A DNA stretch of 23,215 bases from Pirellulales bacterium (GCA_030605745.1 JAUWHT010000371.1:1-23215); one strand, 5' to 3'; shown: positions 6,004 to 13,863, counted from the first letter of the stretch. The notes: a model not told the origin generated them from the sequence alone. Program-made: numbers and translations.

Positions 6004-9000
6004 CTACCGCGGCAGAAGGTTCCTGATCCGATCCAAGAAGCCGGTTCGCGGCGACTCTTTGGCGGCGGGCGGCTGGGATGTTGTCGGATTGCGGGTCGGG
6101 GCGGCCAGCGGCACGACTCCCGGCTGAAGCGGGACGTTCTCCTCAAGGAATCGCGGCCAATAGCCCTCCAACAGCCGCACGCAATCGCCCACCTGCCCGT
6201 TGCGAAGCGTCACGTGGGCAAGCGTGATCAGCTTGGACAGTTCGGTTACTTCCTTGCTGCTGAAGCAAAGGTCGAACAACTGCACGTCATCCAACCAAAC
6301 CTCGCCCGCACCCATAAGGTCGAACCGTACACGTAACTGCGTGAGCCGCTGAAGCGGCAGATCGTCCACCTGGAAGACGTACTGGGCCCAGCTTGTTCCG
6401 ATCGGCACGACGCCTTGCGCGCCACCCAGAGCCAATCCGACCTGGGCGAAGCGGTAGTAATCCTCAGCGCCCAGCTTGCCTTCCAAAGCCAATCGCAGGG
6501 GCGGCTGCCGGGCGGCGCTCTCCGCCCGCAGCCAGACAGACATCGACAACCGGCCGGTGGCCGGCGGCGAAAACGGCCGGCTGACCAGGCAGGCCACCGG
6601 TCCGTTGCTGCTAATCTTTGCCGACCGGTCGCCGCTGCGCCGCTGCAACTTATCCGGCCCGATGGTAACCCCCGGCCGCCTGGTGACGACCCAGCCGGGG
6701 AGTTGGCTCTCACCGGCCGGTTCTCGTTCGAATCCGGGGTTGTCCAACACGACCAGCGGCGGCGGATTGCGCAGCGAGGCGGCCCGGGCACCTAACTCCT
6801 CAATCCGCTGCCCCAAGACTGTTTCCACCGCACCGGGTAACATCACCTGTGGCTCGGAAAGCCGTACACCCGGAGCCGATAACCGCACGGCCACCAGGTC
6901 GTACGGCGCCAACTCGACCGTCCAGTAGGTCTCGTTCCCCTCGCGCTTCAGCGGTGCCACCTGGCGGGTGCCGGTCAGTTCCTTCAACCGGCAGCCGGCC
7001 GGTGCAGCGACCCGGACCCGGGCGGTGGTCTTAAACGCAGCATCGTTGACCGCGTACACGAACGTGCCGGCAGCTTGTGTCACGTAGCGAAAGGTCACCG
7101 GCTGCGACGAATCGGACCCCACCTCCTCGAAACGGACCGCCGGCAAGCACCGATAAGCGGCCACCAGGTTCCGGATCGACTCCTCCTGTCCCAACGGCAG
7201 CAGCCAGCCGCCGTCGACCATGGCCTGGCAGTCGAGCGTGGCCAGGCTGTGCACAAACCGCCGACGGTTCTGCCAGTCGGACGGAACCGGCTGGGAAACC
7301 AGCCACGTGTACGCCGGCTTGAAAGGGCTCTTCCGGTCGAACGACTCGATGCGGATCTCCTGCGGCTGGTGGAAGAATAGGCTGCCCGGCGTCGAAAGAC
7401 CACGGAAGTAGCGGTGCAGGTCGGGCATCCGGCCGATTTCCAGGTTCACAGCCTGGGCATTCAGGTTTCCGCTCGGGGTGATCCGCTCGGGTCTCAAGAA
7501 CACCAGCCCTTCGATATCCCGATAATGCCGCGCGTCGATCCCCACCCGCAAAAGTGCATCGGCAATTGTCGTTCGCTGCGGAAGCGCCGGCCTCAGATCG
7601 TTCTGCAGCTCGGTCCCGGCCAGCGCGGCGGCACCGGTCAGGTACAGTCGGCTGCCGGGCCGAATCGCGGTCAACTCATTGTGGACTCGGCGATAGAACC
7701 GGCTGAGCTGCTCTGCCCGCCAATCAAGCCACAGCCGGCGAGACTCGCCGGTCAGGAAGCCGGCCCGCCGTGCAAACCGCTCCGGACCCACACCCGGTAC
7801 CTTCTGCTGCGTGTCCCGTTCGAATCGGGCGATCGTCGCATCGTCCATTCCCCAATCCGCTCCCGGCAACTGGGCATAACCGTGGGCCGAAAGCTGGATG
7901 GCCAGCCCGGCAAACGACGGGTGCCGGCCGTACCGGCCGATCAGTTCCTGCACCACTGCCAGCATTGCCTCTTGGACACGCGGCTGGAGCACGTTGTAGT
8001 AAGGGGCCAGGCCTCGCCGGGTGGGGTGGGTCTGGCACCAGGTGGCCCCGTCGGGACCGATCCACTCGACGGCTTCACTGCCTGGGGTGCCCTCACGCCG
8101 GACGGCCTCCAACTCCGGCAACGGTGCAGCAAACTCGATCGCCGGAATCAGTTGTAGACCCGCCCGATCAAACAGCCGCAATAACATCTCCAACACGTCC
8201 TTGCGCACCGGGTCCTGAGCGGTACTGAAGAACACCCCGGTGTCGTATCGTGGCGTCGGCTCGAGGATTTCGCTGGGATAGATCGTGCTGCCGTCGGCCA
8301 GTACCGAAAGGACCAGTCCGTTGTAGCCCACATGATGCAGATACTCGACCAGCCGCGTTCCGCCCTGATAGAAGGTGGTCCAGTCGTCCAGACTGCGGCC
8401 GCTCCAACGGTCCAACGACTCGCAGGCTGAGAAGTTCTCCGGAAACAGCGGCCGGTCGAGATAGGCGGCAAACAGACGCTCAGACTGTCGCCGGGGCTCG
8501 GCGGCAGGCGCCGGCGGCAACCGGTCCCAGCCGGCAAGAACACGAATCTTCCCGTACACCGCCGACGAGTGCTCGCGACGGTTGCTCAGGAGCACCATTG
8601 GGCTGGTAGTTCGGGGCCAGAAGATCAACCGGTGCCGGAGCCAGCGGGGCGTGGCATCGCCGCCGGCGAGCTGCGCCGGGCAGTCAACTCCCGAGTCCAG
8701 CCCAATCGGCATCAGCGCCCCGGCAGCGTTCGGCTCCAGAATGCTGATCCCCATCGTCTGCGGCACGTCGCTGGGATAATCCACTTCCAAGACGTGCGGC
8801 CGGCCCGGCCGGCTGACAGGCAGCGTGTAGGCCTCCCAACTCACGTCCGGCGATTCGCTGTTGGGGCTCAGCTCGACGAGTTTCCCTAAGGGGTGTTGCC
8901 GGACCTTCATGCAGCCGTTGCCCAAGGGGCCCTTCCACAAACGTGGAATCTTCGCAACCTGCGGCAGCTTCGCCAGCCGCTCCCACCACCGTGGATTGGC

Positions 9001-9927
9001 CGGATCGATCTCGACCACCCGGTGCAACTCCCCGGGGCCGTCGATCGACAGCGTTTGCCCCTTGGGACTGAGTACCAGCAGTTGCACCTTCCGCTCGGCT
9101 ACCGTCTTGTTCCAACTAAGCGGCCTGAGCGGACTGCGAACCGCCTCTTGCCAGCCGGCATTGCGCGTGGCCGTCAGAAGCACCTCGTAAACGCCCTCCT
9201 GCTGCGGCAGATTCACCTCCAGCGGTATGGCTACCGGCTGGCCCGCATGCACGTCGCGCTCCGCCGACCACAACTCCTTCTGCCCGCCTGCGGCAACCAG
9301 CCGGGCCCTGATGCGAACCGTGCTGCCGACAGACAGCGGGAACAAGTGGGGCCGAAGCGTAAAGCGGAACGCCTCGCCCGGCTCGAAAACCAGCCGGTTG
9401 CCTGAGAAATCCACACGCAACCGGTCGCCCGGCGCGGGACGCACCAACAGCCGGTTGCCCCGGGCATCCAGCGGCTTGTCGTAGAACTCCTCGAACAGCC
9501 CGGCCAAGGGGACCTCGATCCGGCCAGGCGCCTCGAACCTGTCGGCAGCGGTCAACTCCACCAGAAGCCTTGCGTCCTCCGGGGCTGTTACCAGCAGATC
9601 GACGCCGTCGTACGCCCGGGCGGTCCGCTGACGAACCATCAACCGGCCGTCGTCCAGCCACATCGAGCCCGGCTCGTCGGCCTCGATGCCCAGCGGGCGT
9701 GGCTCGGAGAGGGTGCCTTGGCTGAGCGAGATGACCCCCTCCCAAAGCCGCTCGCTGCCGCCGCCCCAGGCAACCCGCACCCGCATCGGCTCCTCGGCAA
9801 CCACGGACCCGTACGCCGCCAGCACCAAAAACAACAGCGCAGACCCCCAGCCCCAGCGGGTTGCCGCAGCCGAAACAGTCGATGCACAAGCTGTGCGCGA
9901 TGTCTTCGGACCTCCGTGTCCGATCAT
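6004..9927 (-). CDS. large secreted glycoside-hydrolase-like protein
   Basis: A 1307-residue exported protein. A signal peptide spans about residues 1-44 (basic start, then GSALLFLVLAAYGSVVAEE). Residues about 45-480 look like consecutive beta-rich domains with no family I can name. About 490-870 resembles a TIM-barrel glycosidase of the GHL10/family-10-like type: YLHHVGYNGLVLSV, then LLRLFDRAGLQLIPAIEF, YGRHPSFAGLAIQLS, and FYRRVHNELTAIRPGSRLYL. A beta domain follows, then near 1060-1225 a carbohydrate-binding-like jelly roll (NPGFEREP to EVWLDDVQLFDL). It ends in a Pro/Thr linker and a short basic tail. Catalytic acids cannot be assigned. It probably acts on a polysaccharide in the periplasm or outside the cell. 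The start is taken at 9927 for the signal peptide, although no strong ribosome binding site is seen. Confidence 0.65.
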   Translation of the reverse strand: MIGHGGPKTSRTACASTVSAAATRWGWGSALLFLVLAAYGSVVAEEPMRVRVAWGGGSERLWEGVISLSQGTLSEPRPLGIEADEPGSMWLDDGRLMVRQRTARAYDGVDLLVTAPEDARLLVELTAADRFEAPGRIEVPLAGLFEEFYDKPLDARGNRLLVRPAPGDRLRVDFSGNRLVFEPGEAFRFTLRPHLFPLSVGSTVRIRARLVAAGGQKELWSAERDVHAGQPVAIPLEVNLPQQEGVYEVLLTATRNAGWQEAVRSPLRPLSWNKTVAERKVQLLVLSPKGQTLSIDGPGELHRVVEIDPANPRWWERLAKLPQVAKIPRLWKGPLGNGCMKVRQHPLGKLVELSPNSESPDVSWEAYTLPVSRPGRPHVLEVDYPSDVPQTMGISILEPNAAGALMPIGLDSGVDCPAQLAGGDATPRWLRHRLIFWPRTTSPMVLLSNRREHSSAVYGKIRVLAGWDRLPPAPAAEPRRQSERLFAAYLDRPLFPENFSACESLDRWSGRSLDDWTTFYQGGTRLVEYLHHVGYNGLVLSVLADGSTIYPSEILEPTPRYDTGVFFSTAQDPVRKDVLEMLLRLFDRAGLQLIPAIEFAAPLPELEAVRREGTPGSEAVEWIGPDGATWCQTHPTRRGLAPYYNVLQPRVQEAMLAVVQELIGRYGRHPSFAGLAIQLSAHGYAQLPGADWGMDDATIARFERDTQQKVPGVGPERFARRAGFLTGESRRLWLDWRAEQLSRFYRRVHNELTAIRPGSRLYLTGAAALAGTELQNDLRPALPQRTTIADALLRVGIDARHYRDIEGLVFLRPERITPSGNLNAQAVNLEIGRMPDLHRYFRGLSTPGSLFFHQPQEIRIESFDRKSPFKPAYTWLVSQPVPSDWQNRRRFVHSLATLDCQAMVDGGWLLPLGQEESIRNLVAAYRCLPAVRFEEVGSDSSQPVTFRYVTQAAGTFVYAVNDAAFKTTARVRVAAPAGCRLKELTGTRQVAPLKREGNETYWTVELAPYDLVAVRLSAPGVRLSEPQVMLPGAVETVLGQRIEELGARAASLRNPPPLVVLDNPGFEREPAGESQLPGWVVTRRPGVTIGPDKLQRRSGDRSAKISSNGPVACLVSRPFSPPATGRLSMSVWLRAESAARQPPLRLALEGKLGAEDYYRFAQVGLALGGAQGVVPIGTSWAQYVFQVDDLPLQRLTQLRVRFDLMGAGEVWLDDVQLFDLCFSSKEVTELSKLITLAHVTLRNGQVGDCVRLLEGYWPRFLEENVPLQPGVVPLAAPTRNPTTSQPPAAKESPRTGFLDRIRNLLPR

Positions 9928-10097
9928 CGTCGATCCAGCGAATTGAAGAAGCGTAGAAGAGGGAGAAAGGGATGCCTGCTTGCAACAAGGGGCGGCGGAT
10001 TATATCCACAACCCACCCCATCCACCTAGCCCGAATCGGCCCGATTCTTGCCGTTTTTCCATGTAAGTACGGAAGAATGGGAGGAGTAGGCAGGAAG

Positions 10098-10174
10098 GTT
10101 TAGCCGCCGGGCTTGCCCGGCGCGTTGTTGGGGTGGCGTTTAACTACCACCCCAACGCGGCGCGCGGCGCGTTG
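10098..10174. repeat. GTTTAGCC-family palindromic repeat, copy 3 (variant)
   Basis: Starts GTTTAGCCGCCGGGCTTGCC and then holds a perfect 10-bp stem GTTGGGGTGG/CCACCCCAAC (10127-10156). The 3' end is GCGCGTTG rather than the usual GGCTAAAC. It lies 5' of both the secreted protein gene and the antitoxin gene. Confidence 0.75.
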
Positions 10175-10181
10175 CTACATA

Positions 10182-10210
10182 CTGACATTCCGATGTTTTG
10201 ATGGTATAAT
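10182..10210 (+). promoter_or_regulatory. sigma-70-type promoter of the second antitoxin gene
   Basis: CTGACA (10182-10187, one mismatch) and TATAAT (10205-10210, perfect) are separated by exactly 17 bp. Transcription would start near 10217, 25 nt before the ATG. Confidence 0.75.
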
Positions 10211-10241
10211 GTTATGATGACGTAATGACAAGGAGTAAGAA

Positions 10242-10457
10242 ATGGCCGTTTCTAGCAAGAGATCGACGTTTTACCTGGATCCCGCGCTTCACAGGGCATT
10301 GCGGCTGAAGTCTATTGAGACCTCTCGTTCGATGTCAACACTTGTTAACGAGGCGGTAAGGGAACTCCTTGCCGAAGATGTAGAGGACCTGGCGGCCTTC
10401 GATGAAAGAGCTTGCGAACCTCTGGTTACCTTTGAAGACATGCTCAATCCAAGATGA
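10242..10457 (+). CDS. ribbon-helix-helix antitoxin-like protein (orphan)
   Basis: 71 residues. STFYLDPALHRALRLKSIETSRSMSTLVNEAVRELL fits the ribbon-helix-helix fold: the beta strand that contacts DNA, then two helices with the MSxLVNEA pattern. An acidic tail (EDVEDLAAFDERACEPLVTFEDML) would wrap a toxin. AAGGAG lies 6 nt before the ATG, and a good promoter sits upstream. The stop overlaps an ATG (ATGA), the usual coupling to a toxin gene, but the toxin is reduced to its C-terminal tail. Such antitoxins usually repress their own promoter; the site would lie near 10200-10230, but I see no clear operator repeat. Confidence 0.8.
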   Translation: MAVSSKRSTFYLDPALHRALRLKSIETSRSMSTLVNEAVRELLAEDVEDLAAFDERACEPLVTFEDMLNPR

Positions 10458-10512
10458 CGAGCACACCGTATGGGTTGTGAAAATTGGTCACAGGCGCGAG
10501 GTCTATAGATGA
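10454..10512 (+). pseudogene. RelE/ParE-family toxin remnant (start codon and C-terminal tail)
   Basis: The ATG at 10454 overlaps the antitoxin stop and opens MTSTPYGL-stop in one frame. The next frame over, from 10456, reads DEHTVWVVKIGHRREVYR and stops at 10510-10512. That is the canonical end of a RelE-family toxin. The middle of the gene (roughly 60-70 codons) has been deleted, with the junction within about 10 bases of the antitoxin stop. Confidence 0.75.
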
Positions 10513-10520
10513 GTGGCGGT

Positions 10521-10611
10521 CCGAGAATGCTCCCGACATGATTCTCGGTCAATAGCCGGGGGGCAACGCCCCGCGGGTGCATCACCGCGACGCGTTGCGC
10601 AGGCGGCTATT
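10521..10611. repeat. palindromic intergenic repeats (AATAGCCG family)
   Basis: Two inverted repeats lie side by side: CCGAGAAT/ATTCTCGG (about 10521-10547), and AATAGCCG/CGGCTATT (10551-10611), which encloses GGGGCAACGCCCC and further GC palindromes. They lie between the toxin remnant and the 3' end of the sulfatase-like gene and may serve as its terminator on the minus strand. Confidence 0.65.
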
Positions 10612-10630
10612 AGGCTATTTTTTGCGAAAA

Positions 10631-11797
10631 CTACTTCAAGCAGAGGGTCTGCTCGTACTGGGCAATCACGTTCTGGAGACATTCGACCTCTTCCCGGCAG
10701 CGGTTGGCAATGTTGTTTACTTCCCAGCGGTCGTCGGGCTTGGCGAACAGTTCCGGCTGGCCGGCGGTGCGGAGGTACCAGGCGGGCGTGCGGATCGCCC
10801 GCTCGGCACCGTCGCCCAGGATGCACAACCGGTCGCGCAATGTCTGGACCTCTTGCCGGACGATCGGCATCAGGCTCCCCGCTGAGGGCGACGGCGGCAG
10901 GTCGGAAACTCCAAAGCAGTCTAACAGCGTGGCCCAAAGGTCGGCCGGCTCGATCAGGGCCTGGCTGCGGGCAGCAGCAGCCTGGCCGTCGGGAAAACGC
11001 AGCAAAAGCGGCACGTGCACCAACTCGCCGTAAAGCGCTTCATCGCACGGGCCCACCCGGCGATGCTCACCCAACGGAAAACCCCGCGACGAGGTCAACA
11101 CAAGCAGCGTCTGCTGCCCGGCCGCACCGGATTCCAACAACTCCAACAGTGCCCCGAAACACGTGTCCAGCAACGACACCTGTCCGGCATACGCCTGCGC
11201 GATGCCCAGCAACTCGTCCGGATCGTGGTCTTCGGCAAGCATCCGGTCCGGCACTTCCGCCGAGTCGGGTGGATCCGGGTCGCCCTGGTCCCAATAGGCG
11301 CGGCGGAACTCGAGTGGCGCGTCCCACACGGTGCCCAGGCCACCTACGTGACACCACAACAAAAACGGCTCTCGGGCCGACTCGAGCCAATCGATCACCT
11401 GGACGAAGCAACGGGCCAGATGCGTCTGCTCGATCTGTTCGGCCGCTTGCGGCTGCCAAGGTGGGTCGATCTCGATTAGTTCGTCGAAGTCGATGGCCGA
11501 CGGATGCGAGGCTACCACCTGCTCGTCGGTCAACAGCGCGGTGTTGATGCCCGCCTCACGGAGCATCGCGCAGAGCGTCGGCCGATGCTGCGGCGGCTCC
11601 TGCGGACACATCGCGTGCCAACCCTGCCAATACGAGCGGTAGAGACTCTCCAGCCGCGGCGAATCGATCAGCACCTGATCGAAAGTGAACGCCTGGCCGG
11701 CCAGCCGATCAAAGGCGGGCGTTTCGATCCACGAGTTCCCATACGCCCCCAAGTGCCCCGTGTGCAGCCGATCGACCACAAGACAAATCACGTTCAT
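10631..11797 (-). CDS. sulfatase-fold protein lacking canonical catalytic residues
   Basis: A 388-residue member of the alkaline phosphatase/sulfatase superfamily by overall pattern: MNVICLVVDRLHTGHLGAYGN at the N-terminus, TPAFDRLAGQAFTFDQ, and later LLVLTSSRGFPLGEHRRVG, ALYGELVHVPLLLRFP and a C-terminal NNIANRCREEVECLQ. The key sites are altered. The usual DD metal pair is DR. The Cys/Ser-x-Pro-x-Arg active-site motif is DSPRL. The D-(H/N)-G metal motif is SSRG. It is probably not a working sulfatase and could be a binding protein or have another activity. No signal peptide is seen. I chose the ATG at 11797; the in-frame extension to 11818 is encoded by a repeat. No ribosome binding site is visible, because the repeat starts right before the gene. 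Confidence 0.75.
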   Translation of the reverse strand: MNVICLVVDRLHTGHLGAYGNSWIETPAFDRLAGQAFTFDQVLIDSPRLESLYRSYWQGWHAMCPQEPPQHRPTLCAMLREAGINTALLTDEQVVASHPSAIDFDELIEIDPPWQPQAAEQIEQTHLARCFVQVIDWLESAREPFLLWCHVGGLGTVWDAPLEFRRAYWDQGDPDPPDSAEVPDRMLAEDHDPDELLGIAQAYAGQVSLLDTCFGALLELLESGAAGQQTLLVLTSSRGFPLGEHRRVGPCDEALYGELVHVPLLLRFPDGQAAAARSQALIEPADLWATLLDCFGVSDLPPSPSAGSLMPIVRQEVQTLRDRLCILGDGAERAIRTPAWYLRTAGQPELFAKPDDRWEVNNIANRCREEVECLQNVIAQYEQTLCLK

Positions 11798-11799
11798 GA

Positions 11800-11862
11800 C
11801 GTTGGGGTCAGAGCGCACTTAGTCATTAGGGACCCCAGTACAAACCAATAGTAACGAGTGGA
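11800..11862 (+). repeat. direct repeat copy A (TTGGGGTCAGAGCGC element)
   Basis: Bases 11800-11855 match 11995-12050 with one substitution, and the similarity continues a few bases further. The copy directly abuts the start codon region of the sulfatase-like gene. Confidence 0.9.
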
Positions 11863-11994
11863 GTCCATTCATTTCTCCCTACCATATCAAAGCCACCGCT
11901 TCAACACAATCGGCCCTGCGTCGGTTGTGCAGGCTGAGAGCAGCCGCCCGTTTCTTGCTATTGCTGCCGGATCATGCTATCATTGTTGTCTTGC

Positions 11995-12057
11995 CGTTGG
12001 GGTCAGAGCGCACTTAGTCATTAGGGACCCCGGTACAAACCAATAGTAACAGGTGGA
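11995..12057 (+). repeat. direct repeat copy B of the TTGGGGTCAGAGCGC element
   Basis: Second copy, 195 bp from copy A. It contains GGGGTC…GACCCC, so each copy can fold on itself. Its first 28 bases (11997-12024) are inverted at 12066-12093. Confidence 0.9.
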
Positions 12058-12065
12058 ATGTTCTA

Positions 12066-12093
12066 CTAATGACTAAGTGCGCTCTGACCCCAA
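12066..12093 (-). repeat. inverted partial copy of the TTGGGGTCAGAGCGC element
   Basis: The exact reverse complement of 11997-12024, so copy B and this copy form a hairpin with a 28-bp stem and a 41-nt loop. The arrangement recalls ends of small non-autonomous elements or REP-type units mobilised by a transposase elsewhere. Confidence 0.85.
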
Positions 12094-12172
12094 AGAGGCC
12101 GGGTTTCATCTCTGTAGGGGCCGTTTGTCAACAGGGGTTTTGGGTTTTGTTTGAAACGGTCGTAAGTTTTGT

Positions 12173-12250
12173 GCTATCCTTGAATTGCCTGGTGAAACGG
12201 AAGCAGGCTCTGCGGGGACGCAACCTGCCTAGGGATAGCCGAGCCGAGGG
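12173..12250 (+). ncRNA. structured leader RNA, possibly GEMM-like (c-di-GMP-I) riboswitch
   Basis: A 9-bp closing stem GCTATCCTT/AGGGATAGC (12173-12181 and 12231-12239, one wobble) encloses GGTGAAAC, a GCAG/CTGC hairpin, GGGGACGCAACC and GCCTA. The strings GAAAC, GGGACGCAA and ATAGCCG occur in the same order in the c-di-GMP-I motif. However, the usual GNRA-capped arm and the second arm are short or missing, so it could be another class. An intrinsic terminator follows at 12265 and the original DUF1559 start at 12364, the classic order for a riboswitch acting by termination. A pilin-like target would suit c-di-GMP. Confidence 0.4.
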
Positions 12251-12264
12251 TGCGCCGAGGGTGC

Positions 12265-12307
12265 ATCGGGCCTCTGGGATGCGAGTCATGCCAGGGGCCG
12301 ATTTTTT
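12265..12307 (+). terminator. intrinsic terminator in the DUF1559 leader
   Basis: ATCGGGCCTCTGG (12265-12277) pairs with CCAGGGGCCGAT (12291-12302) over 12 bp with one bulged G. The last paired T opens a run of six T's (12302-12307). It lies between the structured leader and the original start codon, as expected for transcription attenuation. Confidence 0.75.
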
Positions 12308-12321
12308 GTCCACCTTCGGAC

Positions 12322-12375
12322 ACCCGAGCCATGCCTCCGAAAATCCAGCGGCGAAGCCGCACCATGCGCTCGGGT
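12322..12375 (+). promoter_or_regulatory. hairpin enclosing the original DUF1559 start codon
   Basis: ACCCGAG (12322-12328) pairs with CTCGGGT (12369-12375). Inside is a second hairpin around GCGGCGAAGCCGC. The ATG at 12364 lies within it, so translation could be masked. No clear ribosome binding site is seen. Confidence 0.4.
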
Positions 12376-12383
12376 CAACGTCT
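12364..12383 (+). pseudogene. first codons of the interrupted DUF1559 gene
   Basis: ATG CGC TCG GGT CAA CGT CT ends at a CT dinucleotide. Joining it to the sequence after the CT at 13920-13921 (A CAC GGT TTT …) gives MRSGQRLHGFTLVELLVV in frame, a typical prepilin-like start. The IS110-type element thus sits in codon 7. Supported by frame and residue pattern; not tested by comparison. Confidence 0.65.
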
Positions 12384-12746
12384 CCACTTACACTTGCTCA
12401 TCTCCATCGGCTGTGTATTTGTGCTCTTCGGTTTATTGGCGGAATCGGGTCTGCCGTCCTGCGTCGCAAGAGCATTGCAACGCGGCGGTTGAATTCATCT
12501 CTACGCAGTCACCGGACGTGGCGGTCGCTGTGCCGACACGTGTACTCCGGGCTGAATAAAACCTTGTTCGCATCGGTCGGGCCGAATTCACGCTGTCGCG
12601 GTCACCAGTTGGCGGGCCAGGCGAGGCCTTGGCACGCACGCTGCCAGTTGGGCCGAATGAAGCCAGGTCGCGGTCACCGACGCGATGGGACGCCCAAGTT
12701 GGGCGTCGCTGAGGTTCCGCCGTACGTTGTTTGGTTTACTGAATGG
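12384..12746 (-). ncRNA. candidate bridge-RNA region of the IS110-type element
   Basis: A 360-nt non-coding stretch lies downstream of the transposase inside the inferred element. IS110-family elements encode a bridge RNA in their long non-coding end. Seen here: a 9-bp palindrome GACGCCCAA-G-TTGGGCGTC (12689-12707), an 11-bp direct repeat TCGCGGTCACC near 12596 and 12669, and CCAGTTGG-type repeats. No fold was computed, so the RNA itself is inferred. Confidence 0.4.
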
Positions 12747-13850
12747 TCAGGCCGCCTCCTTTCTTTGTTTTCGCAGGCGTTTGGCCTTGTTGGCCGCCGA
12801 TGTGCGGTCTCGCCGCGGACCGCCTTCGTACCGCTTTCCGTCGCGGACCATGGCGTAAAGGGTCCGCAGCAGCCGTCGGCCCATGGCGACGTTGGCTTTC
12901 GGCTTGCCGATGCGTGTGATCAGTCGCTGTCGCGTGCCCTCTTGTTTGGCGTCGGAGTGGCACAACGTCAACGCGGCCTGACAAATCGCCCAGCGGAGGG
13001 CAACCGAGCCGGCCTTGGTGATGTTGCCCGACTGGGTACGACCGGCCGATTCTTTCAGGTCGGCGGTCAGTCCGGCCCAGAACTCCAAGGTGTCGGCGTT
13101 GGGGAAACGGTCGAAGGGGCCGATCTCCGCCGCAATGATGCAGCCCCAGATATCGCCGATACCCGGCACGCTTTGGAGAATATCCATGATCGGGGCGAAA
13201 CGCTTCGAGCGGGAGGCCTTGATAATGGCATGACGCAAGGGGGCACGCTGGAGTTCCACCAATTGGACCAACTCGGTGAAATTGGCGAAGGCCCGGCGCT
13301 GGACCGGCTTGAGCCGATGTCCATGGGCCAACAGCCATCGTTGGGCCGAAGCCCCGTCGAACTTAGGGCCGCGAAGATTGGCCGCCAGAAGCAGCGATTT
13401 CATGTAACGTTTGGCGCGGGCCAGGACGATGGAGAGCTGCCGCCAGTGCCGGCCGAGCTTGCGGAGTTGCATCAGTTCGTCGTCGGCGATGAAGCCGAGC
13501 GGACATTCGCCGCGAGCCAGCCGCTTGGCAATGTCCAGGGCGTCGTTGGGGTCGTTCTTGCGCCGCTTGCCACGCCGGTTGGCCAGTTCCGTGGCGTCGG
13601 CGATGTCGATGCGATCGACGCAACCGCAGAAACGGTCGATGAACCACTCGATGAATCCCACCGCCTCGACGGCCATCTGGCAAGGACGTGGCAAGGCCCG
13701 CAGCCAGGCCTCGATCTTGCCCACACTCTTGGTGCTGATCTTCAGCCTTGCGAGCACCTCGCCTCGCGGGTTGACCGCAGCCAAGGTAACGGTCTCTTTG
13801 TGCAAGTCAACGCCGACGAACGACTGGTAAGCTACAATAGTTTCGGACAT
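12747..13850 (-). CDS. IS110-family transposase (DEDD recombinase)
   Basis: A 367-residue RuvC-like DEDD transposase that moves the element with an RNA guide. The start is the ATG at 13850 (MSETIVAYQSFVGVDLHK) because GGAG lies 9 nt upstream; the frame can be extended to 13913. Catalytic residues are Asp15 (VGVDLHK), Glu62 (MAVEAVG), and Asp100 and Asp103 (KNDPNDALD). The C-terminal transposase_20 part has SVPGIGDIWGCIIAAEIGPF, FWAGLTADLKES and SGNITKAGS, which should hold the catalytic serine. A basic tail follows (KAKRLRKQRKEAA). The length and all motifs look intact, so the element may still be active. Confidence 0.95.
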   Translation of the reverse strand: MSETIVAYQSFVGVDLHKETVTLAAVNPRGEVLARLKISTKSVGKIEAWLRALPRPCQMAVEAVGFIEWFIDRFCGCVDRIDIADATELANRRGKRRKNDPNDALDIAKRLARGECPLGFIADDELMQLRKLGRHWRQLSIVLARAKRYMKSLLLAANLRGPKFDGASAQRWLLAHGHRLKPVQRRAFANFTELVQLVELQRAPLRHAIIKASRSKRFAPIMDILQSVPGIGDIWGCIIAAEIGPFDRFPNADTLEFWAGLTADLKESAGRTQSGNITKAGSVALRWAICQAALTLCHSDAKQEGTRQRLITRIGKPKANVAMGRRLLRTLYAMVRDGKRYEGGPRRDRTSAANKAKRLRKQRKEAA

Positions 13851-13863
13851 GGTAAATGTCTCC

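Noticed and set aside
10513..11547. Plus-strand frame of 344 codons opposite the sulfatase-like gene
   Set aside because: Low-complexity Arg/Pro/Ala shadow of the real minus-strand gene, with no family pattern.
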